A DNA stretch of 36,714 nt from Pseudomonadota bacterium (GTDB lineage: Bacteria; Pseudomonadota; Alphaproteobacteria; GCA-2731375). Positions 17,226 to 25,805 of the stretch are shown piece after piece; position 1 is the stretch's first letter; every line of letters starts with the position of its first letter. Location: NCBI GenBank assembly GCA_027623205.1, contig JAQBYC010000040.1, positions 1 through 36,714 on the forward strand. The letters are read 5' to 3'. The notes under the pieces were generated by a model. That model saw only the letters and a program-made list of their open reading frames with translations, was not told the origin of the DNA and did not search any database. Position numbers and translations under genes: made by a program.

Positions 17226-19181
17226 CTAATCCGCGGCTTCGGCATCCACTGCGCCAACCACGGCCAGCATCTGTCTTGGATCAACCTGATCACCTTCCAC
17301 GACGCCGATTTCCTGGACCACGCCGTCAGCCGGGGCCTTGATCTCGTGTTCCATTTTCATGGCCTCCAGGATCACCAGGATCTGGCCTTTTACCACCGCC
17401 TCGCCCAGCCTGGCCCGGACCGCGACGATCCGCCCGGCCATGGGGGCAATCAGGCGGCCGTCGCCGTCCTTTTCCTTGGCGGCCGCCAATTCCGGCGTAA
17501 ATTCGAAGAAACGGGTACTAATCCCAGCCAAATCCAGGTGCAGATCGTTGCCCTCGAAGGCGAAGCTGGCCCATTGCAGCACGCCTGCGCAGCGGAAACG
17601 CACCCGCCCGGCCTCAACGACAAGCAATTCCAGGTCGACCGTTTCATCCGCGCCCAAAACCACCTGGTAGCCGGCGTTGCTGGGCGCCACGCGGCACAGG
17701 CATTGTTCTTCGCCGAAACGCAGATCGATGCCAACGACGATGGGCGAGGCCGAGCGCCAGCCAACCTGATCATGGGCGCTGTGCCGGTACAACAGAACAG
17801 CCGCCAGGGCCCGAGCCGCCGCATCCGGCCGCGGCCGTTGCAGGTCGGCAAAATGCTCGGCAATAAAGGCCGTCGTGGCCGCGCCCTCGGCAAACGCGGG
17901 ATGGCGGAGCACATCCAGGAGGAAGCCGCGATTGTTCGGCAAGCCAAACAAGGCGGTATCTTCCAGGCCACGCAACAGGCGGCGCCGTGCCTCCTCCCGA
18001 TTGCGGCCGTGGGCGATGACCTTGGCTACCATGGGGTCGTAGAAGGGCGAGATTTCCTGACCTTCGACAATGCCGGTGTCCACGCGCACGTCGGGCGAAG
18101 GCCGCCAGGCCACCACCGTGCCGGTCTGAGGCAGGAAATCCGCGTACGGGTCCTCGGCATAAAGGCGCACTTCGATGGCGTGACCGTGGAATTTGATGGC
18201 GTCCTGGGCCAGGGGCAAGGCTTCACCCGCGGCTACATCCAGTTGCCAGGCGACCAGATCAAGACCAGTGATCATTTCGGTCACGGGATGCTCCACCTGC
18301 AGGCGGGTATTCATCTCCAGAAAATAGAAGCTGCCGTCCGCACTTAGCAAAAATTCCACGGTGCCCGCGCCCACATAATCGATAGCCTGGGCCGCGGCCA
18401 CCGCCGCCGCCCCCATGGCGGCGCGAAGCGAAGCGTTGACCGCCGGTGACGGCGCTTCTTCCACCACTTTTTGATGGCGCCGCTGGATCGAACAATCCCG
18501 CTCGCCCAGATGCACACAGTTGCCATGATGATCAGCAAAGACTTGAATTTCCACATGGCGCGGTTTGATCACCGCCTTTTCCAGGATCAATTCGCCCGAG
18601 CCAAAGGCATTCTCCGCCTCGGACCGGGCCCCGGATATGGCCGCCAGCAGACCACCTGGACCTGACACCAACCGCATGCCGCGTCCGCCGCCGCCCGCCG
18701 CCGCCTTGACCATCAGGGGAAACCCGATTTTTGCGCCTTCCTCCTGCAACAGCCCATCATCCTGACCCGCACCGCTATATCCGGGCACGCAGGGAACTTC
18801 CGCCTTCGCCATGCGCAGTTTGGCCAGGCGCTTGTTACCCATCAGATCGATGGCCTGGGGGGACGGTCCGATGAAGGTCAGCCCGGCATCAGCGCAAGCC
18901 CGGGCAAAATCCGCATTCTCGGCCAGGAAACCATAGCCGGGATGCACCGCGTCAGCCCCTGACTGGGCGGCTGCCGCCAAGATGGCCCCTACGTTCAGGT
19001 AGGATTCGGCCACGGGTGCGGGACCGATACAGACCGCCTGATCAGCCATTTGTACATGCGGGGCAGCAGCGTCGGGCGCTGAATAAACCGCAACCGTGCG
19101 ATAGCCCATAGCGTGGGCTGTCCGCATGATGCGGCAGGCAATTTCGCCACGATTGGCGATCAGGAGCTTGCTGAAAGCCAT
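17226..19181 (-). CDS. Acyl-CoA carboxylase biotin-containing alpha subunit (AtuF/LiuD-like)
   Basis: Biotin carboxylase plus biotin carrier subunit; carboxylates its own biotin with ATP and bicarbonate for transfer to an enoyl-CoA by the beta subunit encoded upstream. The 651-aa protein contains an N-terminal biotin carboxylase (RGEIACRIMRT near 11-22), the ATP-grasp lysine and glycine loop (Lys159, GGGGRGM 163-169), and EMNTRLQVEHPVTE, the catalytic core motif. A linker domain leads to a C-terminal biotinyl domain with EAMKMEH, biotinyl Lys609. Length and domain order match 3-methylcrotonyl- and geranyl-CoA carboxylase alpha subunits. Gene order favours the geranyl/citronellyl (atu) type. 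AGGA precedes the ATG at 19181. Confidence 0.92.
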   Translation of the reverse strand: MAFSKLLIANRGEIACRIMRTAHAMGYRTVAVYSAPDAAAPHVQMADQAVCIGPAPVAESYLNVGAILAAAAQSGADAVHPGYGFLAENADFARACADAGLTFIGPSPQAIDLMGNKRLAKLRMAKAEVPCVPGYSGAGQDDGLLQEEGAKIGFPLMVKAAAGGGGRGMRLVSGPGGLLAAISGARSEAENAFGSGELILEKAVIKPRHVEIQVFADHHGNCVHLGERDCSIQRRHQKVVEEAPSPAVNASLRAAMGAAAVAAAQAIDYVGAGTVEFLLSADGSFYFLEMNTRLQVEHPVTEMITGLDLVAWQLDVAAGEALPLAQDAIKFHGHAIEVRLYAEDPYADFLPQTGTVVAWRPSPDVRVDTGIVEGQEISPFYDPMVAKVIAHGRNREEARRRLLRGLEDTALFGLPNNRGFLLDVLRHPAFAEGAATTAFIAEHFADLQRPRPDAAARALAAVLLYRHSAHDQVGWRSASPIVVGIDLRFGEEQCLCRVAPSNAGYQVVLGADETVDLELLVVEAGRVRFRCAGVLQWASFAFEGNDLHLDLAGISTRFFEFTPELAAAKEKDGDGRLIAPMAGRIVAVRARLGEAVVKGQILVILEAMKMEHEIKAPADGVVQEIGVVEGDQVDPRQMLAVVGAVDAEAAD

Positions 19182-19201
19182 GCTTTTCCTATCCCTTCGA
19201 T

Positions 19202-20005
19202 CTAATCAATGGCCCAGGCGGGCCTGCGTTTGTTCAGGAAGGCATCGACACCTTCCTTTGCGGCGTCCGAGCGCATGGCGCCGGCGAATTGCCGTGCGGC
19301 GGCTTCAATCACTTCGCCGCGCGGTCGGGTCAGGCCCAGGCGCATGATGAATTTATTGCCGGCGACGCCTTCCGCCGAACAGCCCTGTACCTGCGCCAAC
19401 ACTTCGGAAATTTTGGCCTCCATGGCGTCCGCGTCCGCTACCAGATAGTGCACCAGGCCAAGCGCGACGGCATCCGCCGCCTGAAACCGCGCACCGGTGG
19501 CGGCCAGCATGCGCGCCCTGGTCAAGCCGATGCGTTCCACCACCAGGGGTAAAACCTGACTGGCAATCAGGCCCAGGCGGGCCTCGGGTAGGCCAAACAG
19601 TGCGCCGTCCACGGCGATAGCCACATCGGAAGCGCAGGTGAAGCCCATGCCGCCACCCAACGAAGCGCCTTCAATTCCGGCGATCACCGCCTGGGGCGCC
19701 TGATTGATGCAATCCAGCATCTGACCGTAGTTGCGGTTGGAGGCGACTACGGGGTCTTCCGCGTGCGCTGCCTGCGTTTGGGAAAAGCCCTTGATATCGC
19801 CTCCCGCGCTGAAATTGCCGCCCGCCCCGCGCAACACGATGGCGCGCAGGGTACGGTCGTCGCGCACCGCGTTCATAACCGCCGTAATCTCACCCACCAT
19901 GTCGGCATTCAGGGCGTTCTTGCGCGCCGGCCGGTTAAAGGTCAGATGCAACACCCAATCTTCGCGCCGCAATGCGATGGCGGTGGTTTCAGGCAGGGCG
20001 CTCAT
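19202..20005 (-). CDS. Enoyl-CoA hydratase family protein (AtuE/LiuC-like)
   Basis: Crotonase expected to hydrate the carboxylated unsaturated CoA ester made by the neighbouring carboxylase (isohexenylglutaconyl-CoA or 3-methylglutaconyl-CoA). In the 267-aa product the oxyanion-hole segments FSAGGD (65-70) and GASLGGGMG (113-121) are intact. The first catalytic glutamate is present in LPEARLG (Glu141). The second glutamate position (RIGLTRARML) carries no Glu. The start ATG overlaps the stop of the upstream acyl-CoA dehydrogenase by three bases (ATGA type), so translation is coupled. Located between the dehydrogenase and the biotin carboxylase, as atuE is in Pseudomonas. Confidence 0.88.
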   Translation of the reverse strand: MSALPETTAIALRREDWVLHLTFNRPARKNALNADMVGEITAVMNAVRDDRTLRAIVLRGAGGNFSAGGDIKGFSQTQAAHAEDPVVASNRNYGQMLDCINQAPQAVIAGIEGASLGGGMGFTCASDVAIAVDGALFGLPEARLGLIASQVLPLVVERIGLTRARMLAATGARFQAADAVALGLVHYLVADADAMEAKISEVLAQVQGCSAEGVAGNKFIMRLGLTRPRGEVIEAAARQFAGAMRSDAAKEGVDAFLNKRRPAWAID

Positions 20006-21162
20006 CTGTTCCGCCGCGCGGGCAAAATGCCCATATACTTTGAAAGGATCTGCAACATCACTTCATCGGCGCCGCCGCCGATGGAGAGCAAACGGCCATC
20101 GCGAAACAGCCGCGCAATCCTGTTCTCCCACATATAGCCCATGCCGCCCCAATATTGCAGGCAGCTATCGGCAACCTCGCGGACCAGGCGGCCGCCCTTC
20201 AGTTTGGCCATGGAGGCGAAATAGGTCACCTCCTCGCCAGCCACCAATTGCTCCGCCGCCCGGTAGATCAGAGAGCGCAACAGCTCGATCTCGGTCTGCA
20301 GTTCAGCCAAACGAAAATGCACGACCTGGTTATCCAATACCGAACCGCCGAAGATCTTCCGCTCGCGGGTATATTCGATGGTCTCCTGGATGGCCTTTTC
20401 CATGGGCCGCAACAGGGTAACCGCACCCCACAGGCGCTCTTCCTGAAACTGGATCATTTGATAGGTGAAGCCTTCGCCTTCCTTGCCTATCCGATGGCGT
20501 TGCGGCACCCGCACGTCGTCGAAATAGATCAACGCCGTATCCGATGCGCGCATGCCCATCTTGTTCAAGGTGCGTTCCACCGTGACTCCAGGGCTGTCCA
20601 TGGGCAGGCAAATCAGGGTCTTATTACGGTGCACGGGGCCGTCGGAAGTATTGCACAGCAGGCAGATCCAATCGGCCTGTGCGCCGTTGGTGATAAACAT
20701 CTTGGAACCATTGATGATGTAGTCATCGCCATCCTTGCGGGCCGCCGTCTTCAACGAGGCGACGTCGGAACCGGCGCCTGGCTCGGTTACGCCAATGCAG
20801 GCAACCATGTCTCCGGCAATGGCGGGGGCGAGAAATTGCCGGCGTAACTCGTCCGATCCGAACTGGGCCAGTGCCGGGGTCGCCATGGCGGTTTGCACCC
20901 CGATGGCCATGGGGACGGAGCCGTGATCGGCGGTAGCGACCTCTTCCGCGAAGGCAATGACATAGGAATAATCCAGGCCCATGCCGCCAAATTCCTCGGC
21001 CTTGTCGACGCCCAGAAAACCTTGTTGACCCATCTTCTTGAACAGTTCGTGGGCCGGAAAGCGCCCCGCCTCCTCCCACTCGTCCACATGGGGGTTGATC
21101 TCCGCCGCCACGAAGCGGCGGACGGAATTGCGTAATTCCTCGTGTTGATCTGTAAATAACAT
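20002..21162 (-). CDS. Acyl-CoA dehydrogenase (AtuD-like, putative citronellyl-CoA type)
   Basis: FAD-dependent dehydrogenase, 386 aa from the ATG at 21162, which has GGCGGAG eight bases upstream; the in-frame TTG at 21168 is less likely. Motifs: VTEPGAGSDVASLK near 126-138, MFITNGAQAD, the EERL site whose second Glu (242) is the isovaleryl/long-chain-type base, RKIFGG, and the tail QYWGGMGYMWENR...RDGRLLSIGGGADEVM. That tail, with GGADEV, resembles AtuD-type proteins as I remember them. It is clearly a different subfamily from the tandem pair downstream. Its place between the carboxyltransferase and hydratase genes matches atuD. Confidence 0.9.
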   Translation of the reverse strand: MLFTDQHEELRNSVRRFVAAEINPHVDEWEEAGRFPAHELFKKMGQQGFLGVDKAEEFGGMGLDYSYVIAFAEEVATADHGSVPMAIGVQTAMATPALAQFGSDELRRQFLAPAIAGDMVACIGVTEPGAGSDVASLKTAARKDGDDYIINGSKMFITNGAQADWICLLCNTSDGPVHRNKTLICLPMDSPGVTVERTLNKMGMRASDTALIYFDDVRVPQRHRIGKEGEGFTYQMIQFQEERLWGAVTLLRPMEKAIQETIEYTRERKIFGGSVLDNQVVHFRLAELQTEIELLRSLIYRAAEQLVAGEEVTYFASMAKLKGGRLVREVADSCLQYWGGMGYMWENRIARLFRDGRLLSIGGGADEVMLQILSKYMGILPARRNR

Positions 21163-21188
21163 GGCCAATACTCCGCCTTTGCTATGAC

Positions 21189-22808
21189 CTAACCGCGCGC
21201 GACGCCAAAGGTATTGCCCCGCAAGGGCCGCTGCACCGCCTCGGCGCAGATGGATAGGGAATAGCCCAGCACCTTGCGGCTATCGCGGGGATCGATAATG
21301 CCGTCGTCCCACAGTCGGGCCGTGGCGTAAAGCGCGGTGGATTCCGCATTGATCTGGCTGACAATGGCATTGAACATCTTGTCCAGGGCCTCCGTGTCCG
21401 GCTCTTTGCCATCGCGGCGCGCCTTGGCCTCGGACACTATGCGCATCACGCCCGCGGCCTGCTCCCCACCCATCACCGAAATCCGATAGTTGGGCCAGGC
21501 AAAGATGAACCTTGGATCGAAAGATCGTCCACACATGCCGTAATTACCGGCACCAAAAGAGCCACCGACCATCAGGGTGATCTGCGGCACGGTGGCATTG
21601 GCTACGGCCTGGATCATTTTGGAACCGTGCTTGACGATCCCGCCCATCTCGGCTTCCCGGCCTACCATATAGCCGGTGGTATTCTGCAGGTAGATGACCG
21701 GTATCGCCGATTGACAGCATAGCTGGATGAATTGCGCCGCCTTGACCGAGCCCTGGGCGTCGATGGGCCCATTATTGCCGATAATACCGCAGGGGTGGCC
21801 TTCAATGCTGGCGTGGCCGCAGACCGTGGCGACGCCATAGGGCGCCTTGAAATCCAAAAAATCAGAGCCGTCCACCAGCCGGGCGATCAATTCGCGCACA
21901 TCATAGGGTTTGCCATAGTCCACGGGCACCAGGCCCAGCAATTCCTCCGCCGCATACAGGGGTGGTTGAAAGCTCGGCGCCGCATGCGGGGGCAGGTGAT
22001 CATTCCAACGCAACTTGGCCATGACATCACGGGCCACGGCGATGGCCTGGGCGTCGTCATCGGCGATATATTCCGCCGTCCCGGCGATGGAAGCATGCAT
22101 ATCGGCGCCGCCTAGCTCTTCGTCCGTGGCGATCTCGCCGGTGGCGGATTTCAACAGCGGCGGCCCGGCCAAAAAAATCTTGGCCCGGTTGCGCACCACG
22201 ACCACATAGTCCGACAGGCCCGGCACATAGGCCCCACCGGCGGTGGAGGAGCCGTGCACCACGGTCACCTGGGGAATGCCGGCGGCGGACAAGCGGGACT
22301 GATTGGCAAATGTACGCCCACCCTCGACGAACAATTCGGATTGATACAGCAGATTGGCGCCGCCGGATTCTACCAGAGCGACGGTCGGCAACTTGTTCTC
22401 AAAGGCAATTTGCTGACTGCGCAGCTTTTTTTTCAGGCCCATGGGGGTAGAGGTGCCGCCTTTGATACCGGAATCACTGGCCGAGATCATGCAGCGCACG
22501 CCGGAGACGATGCCGATGCCATTGATGCCGCCGCCGCCCAGAGGATTTTCGTTGCCGTCGTCATCATGCATGCCCAACCCGGCCAGGGTGGAAAGCTCGA
22601 CAAACGGTGCGCCGCGGTCCAATAGCAGATTGACCCGGTCACGCGGCAACAGCTGTCCCCGTGTCTCGAACCGCGGACGAGCCCGCTCGGAATAGGCCCG
22701 CACCCGGGCCTCCAACAGCCGCACACCGTCCAGCAACGCCAGCATGGCCGCCCGGTTGTTGGCGAAGCTTTCCGATTGCGGATCGACGGAAGAGGATATG
22801 GCCGGCAT
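21189..22808 (-). CDS. Acyl-CoA carboxylase carboxyltransferase beta subunit (AtuC/LiuB-like)
   Basis: Carboxyltransferase that moves CO2 from biotin to the gamma-carbon of a methyl-branched enoyl-CoA. About 539 aa starting at ATG 22808, which shares one base with the SDR stop; the TTG just upstream is unlikely. Conserved blocks: VRCMISASDSGIKGG, ESGGANLL, HGSSTAGGAYVPGLSDY, IFLAGPPLLKSATGE, EELGGADMH and the C-domain GSFGAGNYGMCGRSFDPRF. Methylcrotonyl-CoA carboxylases have HFGR before the FFNQ or FYNQ segment. Here the equivalent is EGGR followed by TFANQ, so a Phe becomes Gly (residue 163) and an aromatic becomes Ala. Both widen the pocket, as expected for a geranyl-type substrate. This alignment was done by eye. 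Confidence 0.9.
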   Translation of the reverse strand: MPAISSSVDPQSESFANNRAAMLALLDGVRLLEARVRAYSERARPRFETRGQLLPRDRVNLLLDRGAPFVELSTLAGLGMHDDDGNENPLGGGGINGIGIVSGVRCMISASDSGIKGGTSTPMGLKKKLRSQQIAFENKLPTVALVESGGANLLYQSELFVEGGRTFANQSRLSAAGIPQVTVVHGSSTAGGAYVPGLSDYVVVVRNRAKIFLAGPPLLKSATGEIATDEELGGADMHASIAGTAEYIADDDAQAIAVARDVMAKLRWNDHLPPHAAPSFQPPLYAAEELLGLVPVDYGKPYDVRELIARLVDGSDFLDFKAPYGVATVCGHASIEGHPCGIIGNNGPIDAQGSVKAAQFIQLCCQSAIPVIYLQNTTGYMVGREAEMGGIVKHGSKMIQAVANATVPQITLMVGGSFGAGNYGMCGRSFDPRFIFAWPNYRISVMGGEQAAGVMRIVSEAKARRDGKEPDTEALDKMFNAIVSQINAESTALYATARLWDDGIIDPRDSRKVLGYSLSICAEAVQRPLRGNTFGVARG

Positions 22809-23695
22809 CAATCGTCATCCATTTCATCAGACTCACTCAGTACTTTAGGCAGGATCTCTCTATGGAAGCCGGCAAAATGCCGATTTCCCGGCCCTTCGGG
22901 CATATTGTAGTTGTGCGGCATGTTGGGCGCGGCGCCATCGACCCGGATGCAGGTACCGGTAATGTAGGCCGCCGCCGGGCTCAACAAAAATACGATTGCC
23001 GCGGCGACCTCCGCCACCCGACCCAGGCGTGCAATTGGCACGTGTTTCGCCAAGTCGCGGATGATCTTGCGGGTCTCGCCGTCATAAGTGTCAAAGCCCG
23101 AGGATGCAATCCAGCCCGGCGCCACGCCATTGACCCGGATGCCGAAGCGGCCCCATTCCACCGCCGCCGTCATGGTGAAGTTTTCCATACCCGCCCGGGC
23201 GGCGCCGGAATGGCCCATGGACGGCATGGACATCCAATGATCGGCGGTAATGTTGACGATCACGCCGGCGCCTTGCGCCTTCATACACTGGTTGTAGGTT
23301 TCGCGGGCCATGAGGAAGCCACCCGTCAGGTTGGTACGGACCACCGTCTCCCAACCTTTCTGGCTGATGTCCTCCAACTTGGCGGGGAATTGACCGCCGG
23401 CATTGTTGACCAGGCCATAGACCGGGCCATCCCGGCCGACAATCATATCGATGGCCGCAATAACGTCATCTTCGATGCGAATATCGAGAACTTGGACGTC
23501 GGCCTTGCCGCCATCCTCGATAATTTCGGCCTGGACCCGAACCAGCTTTTCGCTGTTGCGCCCCACCAGTACAACCTTGGCGCCAAGGGCCGCCAGTTCG
23601 TGGGCGGTACAACGGCCAATACCGCTGCCAGCCCCGGTTACGATGATGGTTTCGCCAGCAAACAATCCGGGCCGAAACACGGTTCCGTAGGGCAT
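22808..23695 (-). CDS. SDR family oxidoreductase (AtuB-like), non-canonical catalytic triad
   Basis: 295-aa Rossmann-fold protein and first gene of the cluster. NAD(P)-binding TGAGSGIG is at 20-27 and NNAGG at 97-101. The usual active-site YxxxK is not present: the aligned segment reads SGAAR (163-167), preceded by His162. Dienoyl-CoA-reductase-like SDRs similarly have HAGAAK at this place and use other residues, so the protein may reduce an unsaturated CoA ester rather than oxidise an alcohol. The start sequence FRPGLFAGETIIVTG and the leading position match AtuB as I recall it. A LiuR-like site lies about 90 bases upstream. Confidence 0.85.
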   Translation of the reverse strand: MPYGTVFRPGLFAGETIIVTGAGSGIGRCTAHELAALGAKVVLVGRNSEKLVRVQAEIIEDGGKADVQVLDIRIEDDVIAAIDMIVGRDGPVYGLVNNAGGQFPAKLEDISQKGWETVVRTNLTGGFLMARETYNQCMKAQGAGVIVNITADHWMSMPSMGHSGAARAGMENFTMTAAVEWGRFGIRVNGVAPGWIASSGFDTYDGETRKIIRDLAKHVPIARLGRVAEVAAAIVFLLSPAAAYITGTCIRVDGAAPNMPHNYNMPEGPGNRHFAGFHREILPKVLSESDEMDDD

Positions 23696-23784
23696 GGCGT
23701 CTCTCTATCTGATGGCGGCATATGGGCGCATCGGTGAGGCCTATTCGCGCGCCGGAATGAAATTCAATGCTGCCAGCAGGCTAC

Positions 23785-23800
23785 TTTACGTTAACGTCAA
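23785..23800 (-). promoter_or_regulatory. LiuR-like near-palindromic operator upstream of the acyl-CoA cluster
   Basis: TTTACGTTAACGTCAA is palindromic apart from one base pair and has the ACGT-N2-ACGT core I recall for the MerR-family regulator LiuR of branched-chain/acyl-CoA degradation genes. On the minus strand it follows a TTGACG hexamer (23806-23801) that could be a -35 element; a weak TAGCCT lies 17 bases further on. MerR-type activators bind between -35 and -10, consistent with this layout. The gap also serves the divergent SCP2 gene. Confidence 0.45.
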
Positions 23801-23923
23801 CGTCAAGAATTGGCCAAGGCCGGGCACGGCGGCAATTCCGCCATTGATTTAGCCAATCCTCGACGCTATGTGATGGGTCGGTAATCATTCGCCAAAAGAA
23901 ATAAAACTGGGAGACCGATAAAA

Positions 23924-24226
23924 ATGAGCTTGGAACAGCTAACAGACGGCTTGCGTGACAGAGTAGGCGAGGATTGTGGCCTTGGTGCCAGTGTGAAATG
24001 GGATTTTGGCGACGGCACGTTTTTGTTTTTGGACGCCTCCCAGGTGCCGAACGTGGTTTCCAATGATAGCAGCGATGCTGACTGCACATTGAAGATTAGC
24101 ATCGACGATTTCACAGCCATGATCGGCGGTGAATTGGATGGCACCACCGCCTTCATGACCGGCAAGCTGAAGATCGAAGGCGACATGGGCATCGCCATGA
24201 AACTGCAAGGCGTCCTGAAGGGCTGA
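23924..24226 (+). CDS. SCP2 sterol-binding domain protein
   Basis: Small (100 aa) stand-alone sterol carrier protein 2 domain that binds lipid or acyl-CoA in a hydrophobic tunnel; cytoplasmic. Seen: a helix-rich start, the central VKWDFGDG strand, the conserved ADCTLKISIDDFTAMIGGELD region, and GKLKIEGDMGIAMKLQGVL typical of the domain's C-terminal half. Length equals a single SCP2 domain. A GGGAGA site precedes the ATG. It is divergent from the acyl-CoA cluster and may share its control region; it could present hydrophobic CoA esters to those enzymes, which is an inference. Confidence 0.88.
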   Translation: MSLEQLTDGLRDRVGEDCGLGASVKWDFGDGTFLFLDASQVPNVVSNDSSDADCTLKISIDDFTAMIGGELDGTTAFMTGKLKIEGDMGIAMKLQGVLKG

Positions 24227-24305
24227 TCCAGCGGCGCATGGCCATGGTCGTCAAGGCGATCAGCCTGTGTGCCTGCCGTGAAAATCTCCGCCTTCTCTTG
24301 ATAAC

Positions 24306-24338
24306 GGCGGCGGACCGGTGATTGGCCGGACCGCCGCC
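24306..24338. terminator. GC hairpin between convergent genes, probable bidirectional terminator
   Basis: GGCGGCGG (24306-24313) pairs with CCGCCGCC (24331-24338), with a further CCGG/CCGG pairing inside. It lies between the convergent ends of the SCP2 gene and the Spy-like gene. There is no long T-run on either side, so termination efficiency is uncertain. Confidence 0.55.
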
Positions 24339-24350
24339 TCACTCCCCGCT

Positions 24351-24881
24351 TTAGCCCCGATGCCGCCTTGACAGTAAATCGTTCAAGGATTTCCGTTGCT
24401 TGTCATTTAACGTGGCATAGAAGCGATCGAACGCCGGGCGTACCTGTTGCACCACATCCAGACCGGCCGCCAGAAAACTTTCGGCCATTGCCAGTTTGGC
24501 CGTGGCGCTTTGTGGCGGCTTGCCGTCCTTAAAGGCCTCGCAGGCCACGCCGATCCGAGCATCGCCCGCGCGCAGCGCCTCGGCCAGCTCTTCCCAGGCC
24601 TTTTGCTGGGGGCTGGTGAAGGTCAAGAAATTGTCGACGAATGATATGGCGTGGGCAATCTTCTCGCCGCGGGCTGGGCCGCATAAATGGGCCATGCCCC
24701 GGCCACCGCGCCCACCACCGTGGCCCCAGCCATGATGATCACCGCCGAACAGACCCGAGGCGGCGCTGGCCTCCGTACCCTTGGCGCTGACGGTGGAGCC
24801 CAGGGAAAGCGTGGTGGCAACGACGGCAGCCACGGCCACCAAGCCAACGGCGCCGGAAATGAAAATACTTTTGGTGTTCAT
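24351..24881 (-). CDS. Spy/CpxP-like periplasmic protein (LTxxQ family)
   Basis: Periplasmic helical protein of the Spy/CpxP/ZraP type, which act as chaperones or as metal/stress feedback modulators of two-component systems. ATG 24881 is chosen for its AGGAG site; 176 aa result. Residues 1-33 are a signal peptide (cleavage likely after VSA). Two LTxxQ-like segments are seen: FTSPQQ at 88-93 and LNDKQRKSL at 158-166. Between signal and first motif lies a Gly/His-rich stretch (GGDHHGWGHGGGRGG, 46-60), a plausible metal-binding tail, plus Cys67 and Cys114. It is divergent from a response regulator/kinase pair, matching cpxP-cpxRA architecture. Confidence 0.8.
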   Translation of the reverse strand: MNTKSIFISGAVGLVAVAAVVATTLSLGSTVSAKGTEASAASGLFGGDHHGWGHGGGRGGRGMAHLCGPARGEKIAHAISFVDNFLTFTSPQQKAWEELAEALRAGDARIGVACEAFKDGKPPQSATAKLAMAESFLAAGLDVVQQVRPAFDRFYATLNDKQRKSLNDLLSRRHRG

Positions 24882-25073
24882 CTTTAAGTACTCCTTGCTG
24901 AAATGTACGAAAACCGCACGCAAAGATATTTAAGGTGCCCATGTTGCGGGCGCATTGCCGCCCCGCCCCCATTTGGTAAGCCAGTGTTGCCCGTCGTCGC
25001 CCTGCAACAGTTCGTTACAGAAAATTTCCGGCGCCGGCGTGTGATCCGGGCTCGCCTGGCCTAATATGGGGAA

Positions 25074-25805
25074 ATGGAGACAGCGCCTCATATACTGGTT
25101 GTCGATGATGATCGGGAAATCCGCGATCTGTTGGCCCGATTTTTGCGCAAGCATGGCTTCCGGGTGGACAGCGCCGCCGACGGTCGGGAAATGTGGCGAC
25201 TGCTGGAGGTTGGGCGATTTGACCTGATTGTGCTGGATTTGATGTTGCCGGGCGAAGACGGGTTGTCCCTGTGCCGCCGCCTGCGGGCCCAGACGGTCAC
25301 GCCCGCCAGTCCGCCGATCATCATGTTGACGGCCATCGGCGATGAGATGGACCGTATCATCGGCCTGGAAATGGGTGCCGACGATTATCTGGCGAAACCG
25401 TTTAATCCCCGGGAACTGCTGGCCCGCATGCGCGCCGTGATGCGCCGCAGCAGTAGCGCGCCCGTGCCGTCCGAAGCAGCCGGCAATGACGATCTGAACT
25501 TTTCCGGCTGGTCGCTGCGCTTGGCACGCCGTGAACTGCGGGACTCCCACGGCAAACTGGTCGATCTGACTGGCGGTGAATTCGAACTGCTCTGCGCCCT
25601 GGCCGGCCATCCGCAGCGGTTGTTGAGCCGGGAACAATTGCTGGATCTGACCCGCGGGCGAGTCGCAGTGCCGTTCGACCGAGCCATTGACGTGCAGATC
25701 AGCCGTCTACGCAGCAAGATAGAGGTGGATCCAAAGAACCCGGCCATCATCAAGACCGTGCGCGGGGCCGGCTATATTTTCGCGGCAGCGGTGGCGCGTT
25801 CGTGA
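25074..25805 (+). CDS. Two-component response regulator, OmpR/PhoB family
   Basis: DNA-binding response regulator, 243 aa. The receiver domain (about 1-120) has the acidic pair DDD at 11-13, phosphoacceptor Asp55 in VLDLMLPG, Thr in MLTA, and Lys in YLAKPF. The C-terminal winged-helix domain (about 140-240) shows LTGGEFELL, RLLSREQLLDL, DVQISRLRSKIE and the TVRGAGYIF ending. Its stop overlaps the kinase start by one base. A GGGGA lies very close to the ATG, and a TAATAT (25062-25067) ends only six bases before it, so a very short leader is possible. Likely targets are the divergent Spy-like gene and itself. Confidence 0.93.
   Translation: METAPHILVVDDDREIRDLLARFLRKHGFRVDSAADGREMWRLLEVGRFDLIVLDLMLPGEDGLSLCRRLRAQTVTPASPPIIMLTAIGDEMDRIIGLEMGADDYLAKPFNPRELLARMRAVMRRSSSAPVPSEAAGNDDLNFSGWSLRLARRELRDSHGKLVDLTGGEFELLCALAGHPQRLLSREQLLDLTRGRVAVPFDRAIDVQISRLRSKIEVDPKNPAIIKTVRGAGYIFAAAVARS

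Noticed and set aside
16165-18347. Two long plus-strand frames (16165-17193 and 17193-18347) opposite the acyl-CoA dehydrogenase and biotin carboxylase
   Set aside because: They lie entirely antisense to well-conserved enzymes and show compositions rich in His/Gln/Gly typical of shadow frames.
14866-23695. Leucine (liu) degradation cluster as the identity of the acyl-CoA genes
   Set aside because: No HMG-CoA lyase, a leading SDR gene and the order of the first five genes fit atu better; left open because subunits were compared only by eye.
25062-25076. TAATAT six bases before the response regulator start, suggesting a leaderless transcript
   Set aside because: No matching -35 hexamer and a GGGGA is also present; noted in the gene entry only.
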